In this document: positions 41,805 to 50,308 of the stretch, piece by piece
Numbering within the stretch: position 1 is the stretch's first letter
Layout: each line of letters opens with the position of its first letter
Source of the DNA: UBA5336 sp964415675
GTDB lineage: Bacteria > Pseudomonadota > Alphaproteobacteria > Caulobacterales > Hyphomonadaceae
NCBI GenBank assembly: GCA_964415675.1
Contig: CAYQBG010000015.1
Span: 36,727 to 100,726 of the forward strand
Reading direction: 5' to 3'
Length of the DNA stretch: 64,000 nt
Translations under genes and position numbers: made by a program
Notes under the pieces: model-generated
What the model was told of the DNA's origin: nothing
What the model saw: the letters and a program-made list of their open reading frames with translations, nothing else
Databases searched by the model: none

Positions 41805-43478
41805 TCAGCCGTAGACCAGTGAACCCTGCTGGCGAATGACCCGGACGGTCTTCAGGTCGAAAGCGCGGTATTGAGGGCTGAGAACCGTGTCCACGGCGCG
41901 ATAGGTCACCTCTGCCTCCTGGGAACCGAGGACAATACGCACATATCCCTGGTGGAGATTGTCGGTCCATACGACCTCGTCGAGCCCCTTCTCGAAACTG
42001 CGATCAAGCTTTTCGGCCAGGGTTTCCGACCAGCCTGTTTCCACGAAGTCGCCAGGCGAGGAAATGCCGGCAGTGCCGATTTCTACGCCCATGCGCTGGC
42101 CGGACCCGTCAAACAGCTCATTGGCCCAGAAGGAATGACTGTCACCCGTCAGAACAAGCAGGTCACGCGCATCCGACCGGGCGCAAAGCTCATAGAAACT
42201 TTCCCGGGCCACCGGATACCCGTCCCAGGTGTCTGTGTAGAAAGGCAGGTTCCATTTGCCCTTCCAGAGCATGAAGCGCGCGCCATCATTGGGCGCGGAC
42301 GCTTCCTCGATTCCGAACTCTGCAAGGTCGGGAACCAGCATCCGCGCAATCGGGCTGGCATTGCCGATGATCCTCCAGGGCTGGCCTTCTGCGGTGGACG
42401 ACGAAAGACTGGCGGCGAGGTGAGCTTCCATTTCGGGCGACAGCATGGTGCGCGAGGGGTCACCCATCACCTCTGCCATCAGCCGGTCGCGATCCTCGCG
42501 CGTCCTGATCTGTTCCAGCCAGGGTGTGTAATCGACCTGTTTGCCGCGCCCTGTATGGCGGGTTTCAAGCGTGACCAGAGTGGCCAGCTCGCCGAAACGA
42601 TAAGTACGCCAGAACTGCTTTCGGCTCATGCCCGGCTGCGGTTCACGGATCGGCATCCATTCATAATAAGCCTGAATCGAGGCTGCGCGGCGGGCCCGCC
42701 AGTCGCCTTCAGTTTCCGGTTGGTGATTGCTTGCCCCGCCCATCCATGGATTGTTGGTGCTCTCATGATCGTCCCAGCAGCACAGGAGCGGCTTGGCGGC
42801 ATGCATGGCACGCGAGCCCGCATCGGACTTGTACTGCGCGTGGCGCTGGCGATAGTCCGCAAGAGTTACGATCTCATGGGCCGGCTCATGCTGGCGACCG
42901 ATCGCGGTGGCGGTCTCATGTCCCCAGCCCTCTTTGCCACCATATTCATAGATATAGTCGCCCGTGTGCAGGACGACATCGACAGCCTCATCACGCGCGA
43001 TCGCATCATAAGCGTTGAAAAAGCCGAAGGCGTAGTTCGAGCAGGAGGCGAGCGCGATGCCGAGCGTGTCTAGCGAGGCGTCGGGAAGCGTCATGGTGCG
43101 ACCGGTCTGTGAGGTCTCGCCGCGCGCCTGAAAACGATAGAAATAGCGTGTTCCGGGCTGAAGACCGGAGGGGATCGCCTTGACCGTCCAGTCGCGCTCG
43201 GGGCCAGTGACGATTTCGCCGCTGGCGAGGATCATCGAGAAGCTGTCATCGCCGGCAATGTCCCAGGTCACCGTCTCGCGGCCCTCTCCGGCCGGGCTGA
43301 TCCGCGTCCACAACACAACACTGCGCTCATCCATATCGCCACTGGCGATACCGTGCGCGAAGACCTGGGAGGCCGGCTCAACTGATGCGCCGCCCGGGCG
43401 CGGCGTGGCGCAACCGACCAGCGCGGCGCTGGCAGCTCCGGCCAGCAAGGCTTGTCTTCGCGTCAGTTTGGTCAGCAT
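41805..43478 (-). CDS. phoD: Alkaline phosphatase D (PhoD-like)
   Basis: A 557-residue Ca/Fe phosphatase or phosphodiesterase of the PhoD family that frees phosphate from esters outside the cytoplasm. The N-terminus LTRRQALLAGAASAALVGC has twin Arg for Tat export and a lipobox, so it is probably a Tat-exported lipoprotein; tatABC lies 5 kb away. The PhoD_N domain (VFAHGIASGDMDERSVVLWT) is followed by metal residues in HTGDYIYEYGG, CWDDHESTNNPW and LTGDSHSFWAN. It follows a TonB receptor on the same strand with a strong terminator between, so some transcription must read through or start locally. Confidence 0.93.
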   Translation of the reverse strand: MLTKLTRRQALLAGAASAALVGCATPRPGGASVEPASQVFAHGIASGDMDERSVVLWTRISPAGEGRETVTWDIAGDDSFSMILASGEIVTGPERDWTVKAIPSGLQPGTRYFYRFQARGETSQTGRTMTLPDASLDTLGIALASCSNYAFGFFNAYDAIARDEAVDVVLHTGDYIYEYGGKEGWGHETATAIGRQHEPAHEIVTLADYRQRHAQYKSDAGSRAMHAAKPLLCCWDDHESTNNPWMGGASNHQPETEGDWRARRAASIQAYYEWMPIREPQPGMSRKQFWRTYRFGELATLVTLETRHTGRGKQVDYTPWLEQIRTREDRDRLMAEVMGDPSRTMLSPEMEAHLAASLSSSTAEGQPWRIIGNASPIARMLVPDLAEFGIEEASAPNDGARFMLWKGKWNLPFYTDTWDGYPVARESFYELCARSDARDLLVLTGDSHSFWANELFDGSGQRMGVEIGTAGISSPGDFVETGWSETLAEKLDRSFEKGLDEVVWTDNLHQGYVRIVLGSQEAEVTYRAVDTVLSPQYRAFDLKTVRVIRQQGSLVYG

Positions 43479-43518
43479 GGTCGAACGCTCCTGTGTCTGT
43501 CACGCGCAGTAAGAAAAA

Positions 43519-43554
43519 GTCCAGCGGCGATGCGAGGGGTCATCGCCGCTGGAC
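43519..43554 (-). terminator. Intrinsic terminator after the TonB receptor, before phoD
   Basis: GTCCAGCGGCGATG (43519-43532) pairs exactly with CATCGCCGCTGGAC (43541-43554) around an eight-base loop. On the minus strand the hairpin is followed by TTTTTCTTA. This is the clearest rho-independent terminator in the window and lies 20 bases after the receptor stop. Confidence 0.9.
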
Positions 43555-43573
43555 AGTCAGGTCCGCAACCGGA

Positions 43574-45973
43574 TCAGAAATCCGCGGTGACGGTCAGCAC
43601 CGTGGTGCGCGGTGCCGAAATCCAGGCGCCGCCCCCGGAAATGCCCGAAATCCAGTCCTGATCGAACAGATTGTTCACGGTCAGGCGGAATTCGAGATTG
43701 TCCAGCTCATCCGATATCGCCGCGCCGGAGACCGATGCGTAAAGGTCGGTGTCGTAATAGCCGTCGGCGGTCCATGTGTTGCCGAGATCGACGAAACGGT
43801 CACCGACATATTTCGTCGAGATGCCGCCGCCGAAATTGCCCTCGACATAATCGAGCGAGACGACATACATCTGATCGGCAATGCCCGGGACGGTGTTGCC
43901 GACCGCTATCCCCGCATCCGTGTCGAGATTGGCATCACCGGTACCGAGAATTTCCGCATCAATGTCCGTGTAGGACACAAACAGATTGAAATTGTCGGTC
44001 AGGCGCGCCTCGCCGGCGAGTTCGATGCCTGAGCTTTCGATACCGCCGCCATTGATAAAACCGCCATTTGACGCTTCGAGATAATCAATCCCCGAGACGC
44101 TTTCTGTCGGCGCCGGGAAGAGCCGGTTTTCGAACGTGGAGTCGAAATAGGCCAGCGAGCCGCGAACCCGATTGCCGACATAGCGTGCGCCCACCTCGAT
44201 ATTCTCCGAGGTTTCAGGGTCGGGAATGCCGCCATCGATATTGATGACTTCCAGAACGCTGTCGGGGATGGCCTTATAGTTCTCCGCATAGCCGGCGAAG
44301 ACTTCGAAACCATCGATCTGAGCCGGCTGATAGGCTAGGCCGCCCGACAGAAGCACGTCGGATTCCGACTCCAGGGTGAAATTGCCAGCCGTGTCGTTCG
44401 GGTCGAAGAGGTCCACGCGCTCGATATCGTTTGTGAACTGCTTGGCACCCAGGCGCACGCTGAAATCACCAAACCTCACCACATCTTCAACATACCATTT
44501 GAAAGTGGTCTGGGGGAATTCGCGGTCATACTGCACCCAGTAGGCCAGTTCGTCGTACTCGAAACCGACGCGGGCATCAGTGATCTTGTGCCAGTCGCGA
44601 TACTCATAGCGCGTGGCATCTTCATACCAGATCCCGCCACGCAGCGTATTGTCCAGTCCACCGAAATTGGCTTCATGTTCGAAGTCGCCGTAAAGACCGG
44701 TGCGTTCCTTCTGGTAGTGCGTATGGCGGAAGGAGTGTGCCGGGATGGCATTGCGCGGATAGCAGGCTGGATCATACTGCGCACCGGCGCCGCCATAGGG
44801 GAAAGTGATGGAGGACACGCATTCCTCTTCAGGGCTGAGTGCGACGCCTGTCGGGTCGACAAAGAAGATCTGACCCAGGAACGGCCCACCAAACACGCGC
44901 TCGCCACCGAGAAATTCCGTTTCCGGAAGACCTGCGAGGGTGTCATCCAGGCCGACATTGACGAGATAAGGCGGCACCCAGTCACCGCGGCCATCATTGT
45001 CATGTCTGTAGACACCGCCTTCCAGCGTGAGCCCGTCAATCAATTCCTTTTCGGCCGTCAGATAGAGGAAGAGGTTTTCGCGATTGGTGGACCAGCCACG
45101 ACGGTAGAGCTGGTTGACATAAGGTATCGGGCCCCATTCGCCGGTCAGGCGGTCCCAGTTGGGGTTTTCATCATATTCAGCTTCCGAGAACAGGCGCTGA
45201 TAATTGTCTTCCTGAATTTCATCATAGGACGCATAGGCCGTCCATTCGATCCCGAAGATGCCGGATGTCAGCTTTGCGGCATAATGGTCGCGGCGGTTTT
45301 CGGCGGAGCCTTCCATGAAGTCGGTGGCTGATTGCGATGAAGCGGAAATCCAGGCTGACGTGGTGCCATCAAGGATCAGGCCCGTATCATAGCGACCATA
45401 GAAGCGCTGGGCATCAAAGTCGCCCAGTGACGCGGAAAAACGCACGCGACGTTCATCGAGCGGGTCCTGAGTCGTGAAATTGATGGTTCCGCCAAGAGCT
45501 TCATTGGAGCGCGAGGCGATATCGGCTGTGCCCTGTGACACCTCGATCGCGCCGGCATTCTGGGTGTCGATATAGCGATTGGCCTTGGCGCCACCGCCAT
45601 AATTCGAGCCGCCATTCGGCAGGCCATCAATAGTGATGCCGACTTGCTGCTCACCCAGATTGGTCTGGAAGCCGCGAATGGCCACACCGGTGGACCAGTC
45701 ATCGAAACCGAATGCATCGCCTTCCTGGACCTGCACACCTGGCAGATTGTCGATCTGCGCGAGCACCGATGTTGCCGGCGATTGCTGCAGCGCCATGGAA
45801 TCGGTCGTTTCGGCCGATGAATAGGTCTTGGCCTGACCGGTGACGATCACGGTCGACATGACTGCATCAGCTTCGTCGGGCGCAGGAGCTGGCGCTGTTT
45901 CCTGGGCAATCGCACCCAACCCCAGAACAGTGCTGGCCCCGCCAAGCAGCAGGAATTTCAAGGACATGTTCAT
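43574..45973 (-). CDS. TonB-dependent receptor, probably phosphate-regulated
   Basis: A 799-residue outer-membrane receptor. The signal peptide is in LLLGGASTVLGLGAIAQE. VIVTGQ marks the TonB-box region, the plug has GVAIRGFQTNLGEQQVGITI and NEALGGTINFTTQDP, and the barrel ends in RTTVLTVTADF with the C-terminal Phe. The ATG at 45973 follows GGGGAAAG. It is the gene ahead of phoD and has a Pho-box-like sequence about 120 bases upstream, so a phosphate-ester or organophosphate ligand is likely (inference). Iron-siderophore uptake is the main alternative. Confidence 0.9.
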   Translation of the reverse strand: MNMSLKFLLLGGASTVLGLGAIAQETAPAPAPDEADAVMSTVIVTGQAKTYSSAETTDSMALQQSPATSVLAQIDNLPGVQVQEGDAFGFDDWSTGVAIRGFQTNLGEQQVGITIDGLPNGGSNYGGGAKANRYIDTQNAGAIEVSQGTADIASRSNEALGGTINFTTQDPLDERRVRFSASLGDFDAQRFYGRYDTGLILDGTTSAWISASSQSATDFMEGSAENRRDHYAAKLTSGIFGIEWTAYASYDEIQEDNYQRLFSEAEYDENPNWDRLTGEWGPIPYVNQLYRRGWSTNRENLFLYLTAEKELIDGLTLEGGVYRHDNDGRGDWVPPYLVNVGLDDTLAGLPETEFLGGERVFGGPFLGQIFFVDPTGVALSPEEECVSSITFPYGGAGAQYDPACYPRNAIPAHSFRHTHYQKERTGLYGDFEHEANFGGLDNTLRGGIWYEDATRYEYRDWHKITDARVGFEYDELAYWVQYDREFPQTTFKWYVEDVVRFGDFSVRLGAKQFTNDIERVDLFDPNDTAGNFTLESESDVLLSGGLAYQPAQIDGFEVFAGYAENYKAIPDSVLEVINIDGGIPDPETSENIEVGARYVGNRVRGSLAYFDSTFENRLFPAPTESVSGIDYLEASNGGFINGGGIESSGIELAGEARLTDNFNLFVSYTDIDAEILGTGDANLDTDAGIAVGNTVPGIADQMYVVSLDYVEGNFGGGISTKYVGDRFVDLGNTWTADGYYDTDLYASVSGAAISDELDNLEFRLTVNNLFDQDWISGISGGGAWISAPRTTVLTVTADF

Positions 45974-46092
45974 GATCTTTCCCCTCGTTGAACACGAATG
46001 CCAGACATGTGGAAACGGGCGCCCGACCGCCGCCAAACACAACACAAATCCACAAAAATACCCAGCAGACGGGTCGCATATAATCGATTCAG

Positions 46093-46110
46093 GTCACAGA
46101 AATTTGACAG
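46093..46110 (-). promoter_or_regulatory. Pho-box-like site upstream of the TonB receptor-phoD locus
   Basis: On the minus strand CTGTCAAATTTCTGTGAC carries two CTGT[CG]A units 11 bases apart, matching the PhoB consensus CTGTCAT-N4-CTGTCAT at 11 or 12 of 14 positions. It lies about 120 bases before the receptor ATG and suits activation by PhoB when phosphate is scarce. Confidence 0.72.
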
Positions 46111-46275
46111 TTTGGTGGTTTTCGGTTGGATTTTGGTGTTGAATCGTGTGGTCAGCACTTCGCGGCAGTTCCTGTAGCGGGGCGCGGCTCAACCGATCGA
46201 CGATATGTTGAGTGAACTGGGCCGGAGAGTTCGGCTAAAAACAACAAAGTGTGGGCAGGAGGGAGGCTGAACGAT

Positions 46276-47034
46276 ATGGATTCAACTGCGCGCCAGAGTG
46301 AAATTCTCACGCTTCTGGAAACGGAGGGTGCCGTCAGCATTGCCGAGCTTGCCGACCGTTTCGATGTCTCTGACGAAACGGTGCGCCGCGATGTCCGCCA
46401 GCTGGAGCTTCTCGGCCACGTTCAGAAAGTCCATGGCGGTGTGCGCCTGCCCGAGAATATATTCGAGAGCCCCTGGCGCCAGCGTCAATACGAGCAGTCA
46501 GAGGCTAAGCGGGCCATCGGACGCGCCTGCGCGGCGCTGATCCCGGATGGCGCGCGCCTGACCATTGAAAGCTCGACAACAGCTTTCTGGGTCGCGCGTG
46601 CCATGCGCAGCCAGCGCAACCTTTCAGTGATCACGAACGGCGTCGAGATTGCGCGCGAGCTTTGCGGGCGCAACAATAACCGGATCTATGTTGCCGGAGG
46701 GGAAATGTCGAACGGCACCATGTCCACCCTCGGCCCGCCAGCGATTGAATATATCGCGCAGTTTACTCCGGATATCGCCATTATCGGAGCGTCAGCGCTT
46801 GACCCCGACAGGGGGCTTTGTGATTTCCACGTGCAGGAGGCCGAGATCGCCCGCGCCATTCTCGACACGGCGGCGAGGGTCATCCTGATCGCCGATTCCA
46901 GCAAGTTTGGACGGCGCGCCCTGGTTCAGGTCTGCGACATCGAGCGTATCGACGTACTGGTCAGTGACCAGAAGCCGCGCGGTCGCCTGGCCGACAAGCT
47001 GGCCTCAACAGAGCTGATCCTGGCGCCAACCTGA
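46276..47034 (+). CDS. DeoR/GlpR-family transcriptional regulator
   Basis: A 252-residue sugar-phosphate-responsive repressor. The N-terminal helix-turn-helix is ILTLLETEGAVSIAELADRF with DVSDETVRRDVRQLELLG. The DeoR C-terminal sensor has ESSTTAFWVARAM, SVITNGVEIARELC, YVAGGEMSNGTM and ILIADSSKFGRRALV. The ATG at 46276 follows GGAGGGAGG. It is divergent from the phosphate-regulated receptor across about 300 bases, so glycerol-phosphate or another sugar phosphate released by PhoD may be its signal; this is a guess from position. Confidence 0.88.
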   Translation: MDSTARQSEILTLLETEGAVSIAELADRFDVSDETVRRDVRQLELLGHVQKVHGGVRLPENIFESPWRQRQYEQSEAKRAIGRACAALIPDGARLTIESSTTAFWVARAMRSQRNLSVITNGVEIARELCGRNNNRIYVAGGEMSNGTMSTLGPPAIEYIAQFTPDIAIIGASALDPDRGLCDFHVQEAEIARAILDTAARVILIADSSKFGRRALVQVCDIERIDVLVSDQKPRGRLADKLASTELILAPT

Positions 47035-47216
47035 CCGGCCCTGCTGGCTGAATCGAGGCCTCCCCAATGCGAGGCACCTGACCCGAGGGCGGAAGCGCAA
47101 CGGACCCCGCCCCCCGATTCATGTGAGGGGCTTCTCAGACTTTTCTGCGATCGTCCCCGGGAGACGGTTAACCCACTCAGGCGGATTGCGCCAGGCACGG
47201 TACGCCGCCATGGGGG

Positions 47217-47262
47217 GGGCGGGTCATCCCGCTACTTTGGTATGAAGAAAGATGACCCGCCC
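47217..47262. terminator. Inverted repeat between convergent deoR-type and SDR genes
   Basis: GGGCGGGTCAT (47217-47227) pairs exactly with ATGACCCGCCC (47252-47262) across a 24-base loop. It lies just past the SDR stop and 180 bases past the regulator stop. The long loop and absence of a T-tract make it a weak terminator candidate. The rest of the 240-base gap holds no gene. Confidence 0.5.
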
Positions 47263-47276
47263 GAAGGTGACTGTTG

Positions 47277-48062
47277 TCAGCGCGGGGCCATGCGGATGGC
47301 GCCGTCGAGGCGGACATCCTCACCGTTGAAATAGGAATTGCGGCACATTTCCACCGCCAGCGAAGCGTATTCTTCCGGATTGCCGAGGCGGGCGGGGTGG
47401 GGCACCTGCGCGCCGAGCGCCTGTTTGACATTCTCGGGCGCGCCCTGAAGCAAAGGTGTGTTGAAAATACCCGGCAGGATGGTGTTGATGCGGATCAGCT
47501 CACGCGAGAGGTCGCGTGCAATCGGCAGGGTCATGCCGACAACGCCGCCCTTGGAGGCCGAATAGGCGGCCTGGCCGATCTGGCCATCCTCGGCAGCGAC
47601 CGAGGCAGTGTTGACGATGGCGCCGCGCTCGCCGTCCTCGGTTGGGTCGAGGCTCATCATGCCGGCGGCCGACTTGGCGATGCAGCGGAAAGTGCCCACC
47701 AGATTGATCTGGATGATCAGGTCGAACTTGTCGATCGGGAAATGGCTGATCTCGCCGGTTTCCTTGTTGCGTGAGGCGGTCTTGATGGCATTGCCGGTGC
47801 CCGCGCAATTGACGAGGATGCGCTCCTGACCAATGGCGGCGCGCGATTTCGCGAAGGCTGCATCGACGCTGGCCTCGTCAGTGACATTGCACTCGCAAAA
47901 GATCCCGCCAAGCTCGCTGGCGAGCGCTTCGCCCTTCTCGGCATTGAGGTCGAACAGGGCGACCTTCACGCCGAACTCCTTGGCGAGCCGCGTGGCTGTG
48001 GCCGCGCCGAGGCCGGAGGCGCCGCCAGTGATGACGGCGGAAATGCTGGAATCGAGTTTCAT
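47277..48062 (-). CDS. SDR family 3-hydroxyacyl-CoA dehydrogenase-type oxidoreductase
   Basis: A 261-residue short-chain dehydrogenase. The NAD site is AVITGGASGLGAATATRLA and the catalytic Tyr-x3-Lys is in AAYSASKGGVVGMTLP. The pattern AYSASKGG-VGMTLPIARDL with NTILPGIFNTPLLQG matches the HSD17B10-like type 2 3-hydroxyacyl-CoA dehydrogenases that act in branched fatty-acid or amino-acid breakdown. The ATG at 48062 has GGGAGGAA upstream; a longer frame upstream runs into the divergent DUF1232 gene and is not used. Confidence 0.88.
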   Translation of the reverse strand: MKLDSSISAVITGGASGLGAATATRLAKEFGVKVALFDLNAEKGEALASELGGIFCECNVTDEASVDAAFAKSRAAIGQERILVNCAGTGNAIKTASRNKETGEISHFPIDKFDLIIQINLVGTFRCIAKSAAGMMSLDPTEDGERGAIVNTASVAAEDGQIGQAAYSASKGGVVGMTLPIARDLSRELIRINTILPGIFNTPLLQGAPENVKQALGAQVPHPARLGNPEEYASLAVEMCRNSYFNGEDVRLDGAIRMAPR

Positions 48063-48129
48063 GGGGTGTATTCCTCCCTTGCAATTGCCTGTGTGGGCTT
48101 GATCTATAACCCCATGAACGGAGTGGCCA

Positions 48130-48558
48130 ATGTCTGACGCAAGGGCAATCGCAAAGGAAGCGGGCGATGGCGAACGCGCGAGCCTGCCCATGGCGATCGA
48201 GCGCAACAGGCGCACGACGCGCCGGCGCTTCCTGCCCAAACTGCTGAAGGTGGCCGGGCGCATCCCGTTCGCCGATGATCTGGCGGCCGCCTATTATGCC
48301 GCGCTCGACCCGTCGACCCCGAAACGGGTGAAAGGAGTGCTTCTGGCGGCGCTTGCCTATTTCGTGATCCCGGCGGACTTGCTGCCCGATATCATTATCG
48401 GCTTCGGTTTCACCGATGATGCTACTGTGCTGGCCACCGCGCTCAGCATTGTCGGCGGCCATGTCGAGGAACGCCACCGCCGCGCGGCCCGTCGCCTGCT
48501 CGGCGGGCGGGAACCGGCGGTAAAGACCCGCGGGAAAGAGGGTGCGGACGCAGCCTAA
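48130..48558 (+). CDS. DUF1232 (YkvA-like) membrane protein
   Basis: A 142-residue protein with the DUF1232 core: PFADDLAAAYYAALDPSTPK, VLLAALAYFVIPADLLPDII and GFTDDATVLATAL. The two hydrophobic stretches suggest it spans or lies on the inner membrane. Function of the family is unknown. It is divergent from the SDR gene by 67 bases and precedes tatA by 96 bases. Confidence 0.85.
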   Translation: MSDARAIAKEAGDGERASLPMAIERNRRTTRRRFLPKLLKVAGRIPFADDLAAAYYAALDPSTPKRVKGVLLAALAYFVIPADLLPDIIIGFGFTDDATVLATALSIVGGHVEERHRRAARRLLGGREPAVKTRGKEGADAA

Positions 48559-48654
48559 ACGGGCCGGCGGCGGGAAACTCATGCGCGCCCGTTTACCCGC
48601 TGGCGCTGCGCGCCTATGTTGATCGTCCAATCTGTTATTATGTGGAGACCCCTC

Positions 48655-48900
48655 ATGGGTTCAGTCGGTCCGCTACAAGTCGTCCTGCTTGTCGTCGTGG
48701 CGCTTCTCGTGTTCGGCGGGCGCGGGCGCATCTCGTCCATCATGGGCGATATGGCCAAGGGCATCCGCAGTTTCCGCCAGGGCCTCAATGAGGATGATGA
48801 GGACGAGACCGGCAAGCCGCGCGCCGTCGGCAAGGGCGAGGATGATGACATGGTGAATGTGACCCCGAAAAAGGATGAGGCGAAATCCTCGTCCTCCTGA
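48655..48900 (+). CDS. tatA: Sec-independent protein translocase subunit TatA
   Basis: An 81-residue Tat pore subunit. One N-terminal membrane helix (PLQVVLLVVVALLVFGGRG) is followed by an amphipathic helix (MGDMAKGIRSFRQGL) and a charged tail with many Glu, Asp and Lys. The FG hinge is present. The ATG at 48655 is chosen to begin with this helix. tatB and tatC follow; the complex would export folded proteins such as the nearby PhoD. Confidence 0.93.
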   Translation: MGSVGPLQVVLLVVVALLVFGGRGRISSIMGDMAKGIRSFRQGLNEDDEDETGKPRAVGKGEDDDMVNVTPKKDEAKSSSS

Positions 48901-48922
48901 GCGTGGGGCCGGAGGCCAGGCG

Positions 48923-49315
48923 ATGCTGCCCCAGTTCGGACTGTCGGAATTCCTGCTGCTGGCGGCGGCGGCCCTGATCATAGTCGGGCCGAATGACCTG
49001 CCGTTGATGATGCGCCGGCTTGGCCAGTTTGTGGCGCGGGGCAAGGCCATGGCGCGCGAATTCCAGTCCGCCTTTGATGATATTGCCCGCCAGGCCGAGC
49101 TTGATGAGCTGCGCAAAGAGATCGAGGATCTCAAGCGCGACAATGCGGTGACGCAGGCGGCCGATGATTTGCGTGCCGTAGAGGGCGACATCAACGAGGC
49201 TGTCATGCGCGGCGCCGGGGATGGGTCAGTCGAGGCGCGCGAGACAGCGGCGAGCGAGACCGAGACCGAGGCCCTGCCTGCCACGGGTGAAGCGCCGAAA
49301 AGCTCCAGCGCATGA
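48923..49315 (+). CDS. tatB: Sec-independent protein translocase subunit TatB
   Basis: A 130-residue Tat receptor subunit. The start MLPQFGLSEFLLLAAAALII with VGPNDLPLMMRRLGQFVARG is the TatB pattern including the GP and membrane helix. A long amphipathic and coiled region (EFQSAFDDIARQAELDELRK) follows, then an acidic tail. Its stop overlaps tatC's start (ATGA at 49312-49315). Confidence 0.93.
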   Translation: MLPQFGLSEFLLLAAAALIIVGPNDLPLMMRRLGQFVARGKAMAREFQSAFDDIARQAELDELRKEIEDLKRDNAVTQAADDLRAVEGDINEAVMRGAGDGSVEARETAASETETEALPATGEAPKSSSA

Positions 49316-50145
49316 GCCAGGACAAACCCGAAGACGAGCGCCCGGACATCGAGCCGGAGGATGATGAGCTTGAGGCAAGCCGCGCGCCACTGCTGGCGCA
49401 TCTCACCGAGCTGAGAGTACGTCTGATCTGGTCGCTGGTGGCGCTGGCGATTGCCGCGCTGGCCTGTTTCGGCTTTGCTGAGCAGATCTACAATATCCTC
49501 TTGCGCCCGTTTGCGCGCGTGGCCGAGGCGGCACGTGAAGGAGCGCAGCTTGAGCTGATCTATACCGGCCCGCTGGAATTCTTCTTCGCCAAGCTGAAAC
49601 TGTCGCTGTTCGGCGGTGTATTCCTCGCCTTCCCGTTCATCGCCTACCAGATTTATGCGTTTGTCGCGCCGGGGCTCTACAAGAATGAAAAGGGCGCCTT
49701 CCTGCCCTTCCTGATTGCTGCGCCGGTATTGTTCACTGCGGGCGCGGCGTTCGTCTATTTCATCATGATGCCGATGGTGGCGCGCTTTGCGCTGTCCCAG
49801 GAGCAGATCGAGTCGACTGTCGCGGCGATCACGCTGTTGCCGCGCGTTTCAGAGTATCTCTCGCTTGTCATGGCGCTGATGCTGGCTTTCGGGCTCAGTT
49901 TCCAGCTGCCGGTGGTGCTCAGCCTGCTTGGCCGGGTCGGTCTCGTCACAGCCGAGACGCTGAAAAAGGGGCGCAAATATGCGCTGGTCGGCATCCTCGC
50001 CTTTGCTGCCTTTTTCACCCCGCCAGACGTGATCTCGCAGATCTTGCTGACCGTGCCGGTGATGCTTCTCTATGAGGCGAGCATCTGGTGCGTCTACCTG
50101 ATGCAGCGCAAGCTGGAAGAGGAAGATGAAGCCGCTGCGGAGTAG
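49312..50145 (+). CDS. tatC: Sec-independent protein translocase subunit TatC
   Basis: A 277-residue protein with six membrane helices; TatC binds the twin-arginine signal together with TatB. LLAHLTELRVRLIWSLVALA is the conserved N-terminal motif, then YTGPLEFFFAKLKLSLFGGV, FPFIAYQIYAFVAPGLYKNE with the signal-binding Glu, and FAAFFTPPDVISQILLTVPV. An acidic tail ends the protein. Start is coupled to tatB. Confidence 0.96.
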   Translation: MSQDKPEDERPDIEPEDDELEASRAPLLAHLTELRVRLIWSLVALAIAALACFGFAEQIYNILLRPFARVAEAAREGAQLELIYTGPLEFFFAKLKLSLFGGVFLAFPFIAYQIYAFVAPGLYKNEKGAFLPFLIAAPVLFTAGAAFVYFIMMPMVARFALSQEQIESTVAAITLLPRVSEYLSLVMALMLAFGLSFQLPVVLSLLGRVGLVTAETLKKGRKYALVGILAFAAFFTPPDVISQILLTVPVMLLYEASIWCVYLMQRKLEEEDEAAAE

Positions 50146-50308
50146 TTCTGGACTTGCTGCTGGTTCTTCTGTTGGCCCGCTTCCCGGTCCTCAGCCGGCG
50201 CCTCCATCATTGTCCTCGACAACCTGCAAGAGCACAGATCGCGTTGCGGGAGGTCCCGGATCTGCCCCAAGGCGCCGTGACAGGGAATCGCGTTAGACTA
50301 TCGGCTTC

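Noticed and set aside
41871..43073. 400-codon plus-strand ORF opposite phoD
   Set aside because: Antisense to a gene with intact PhoD motifs; no similarity or ribosome site.
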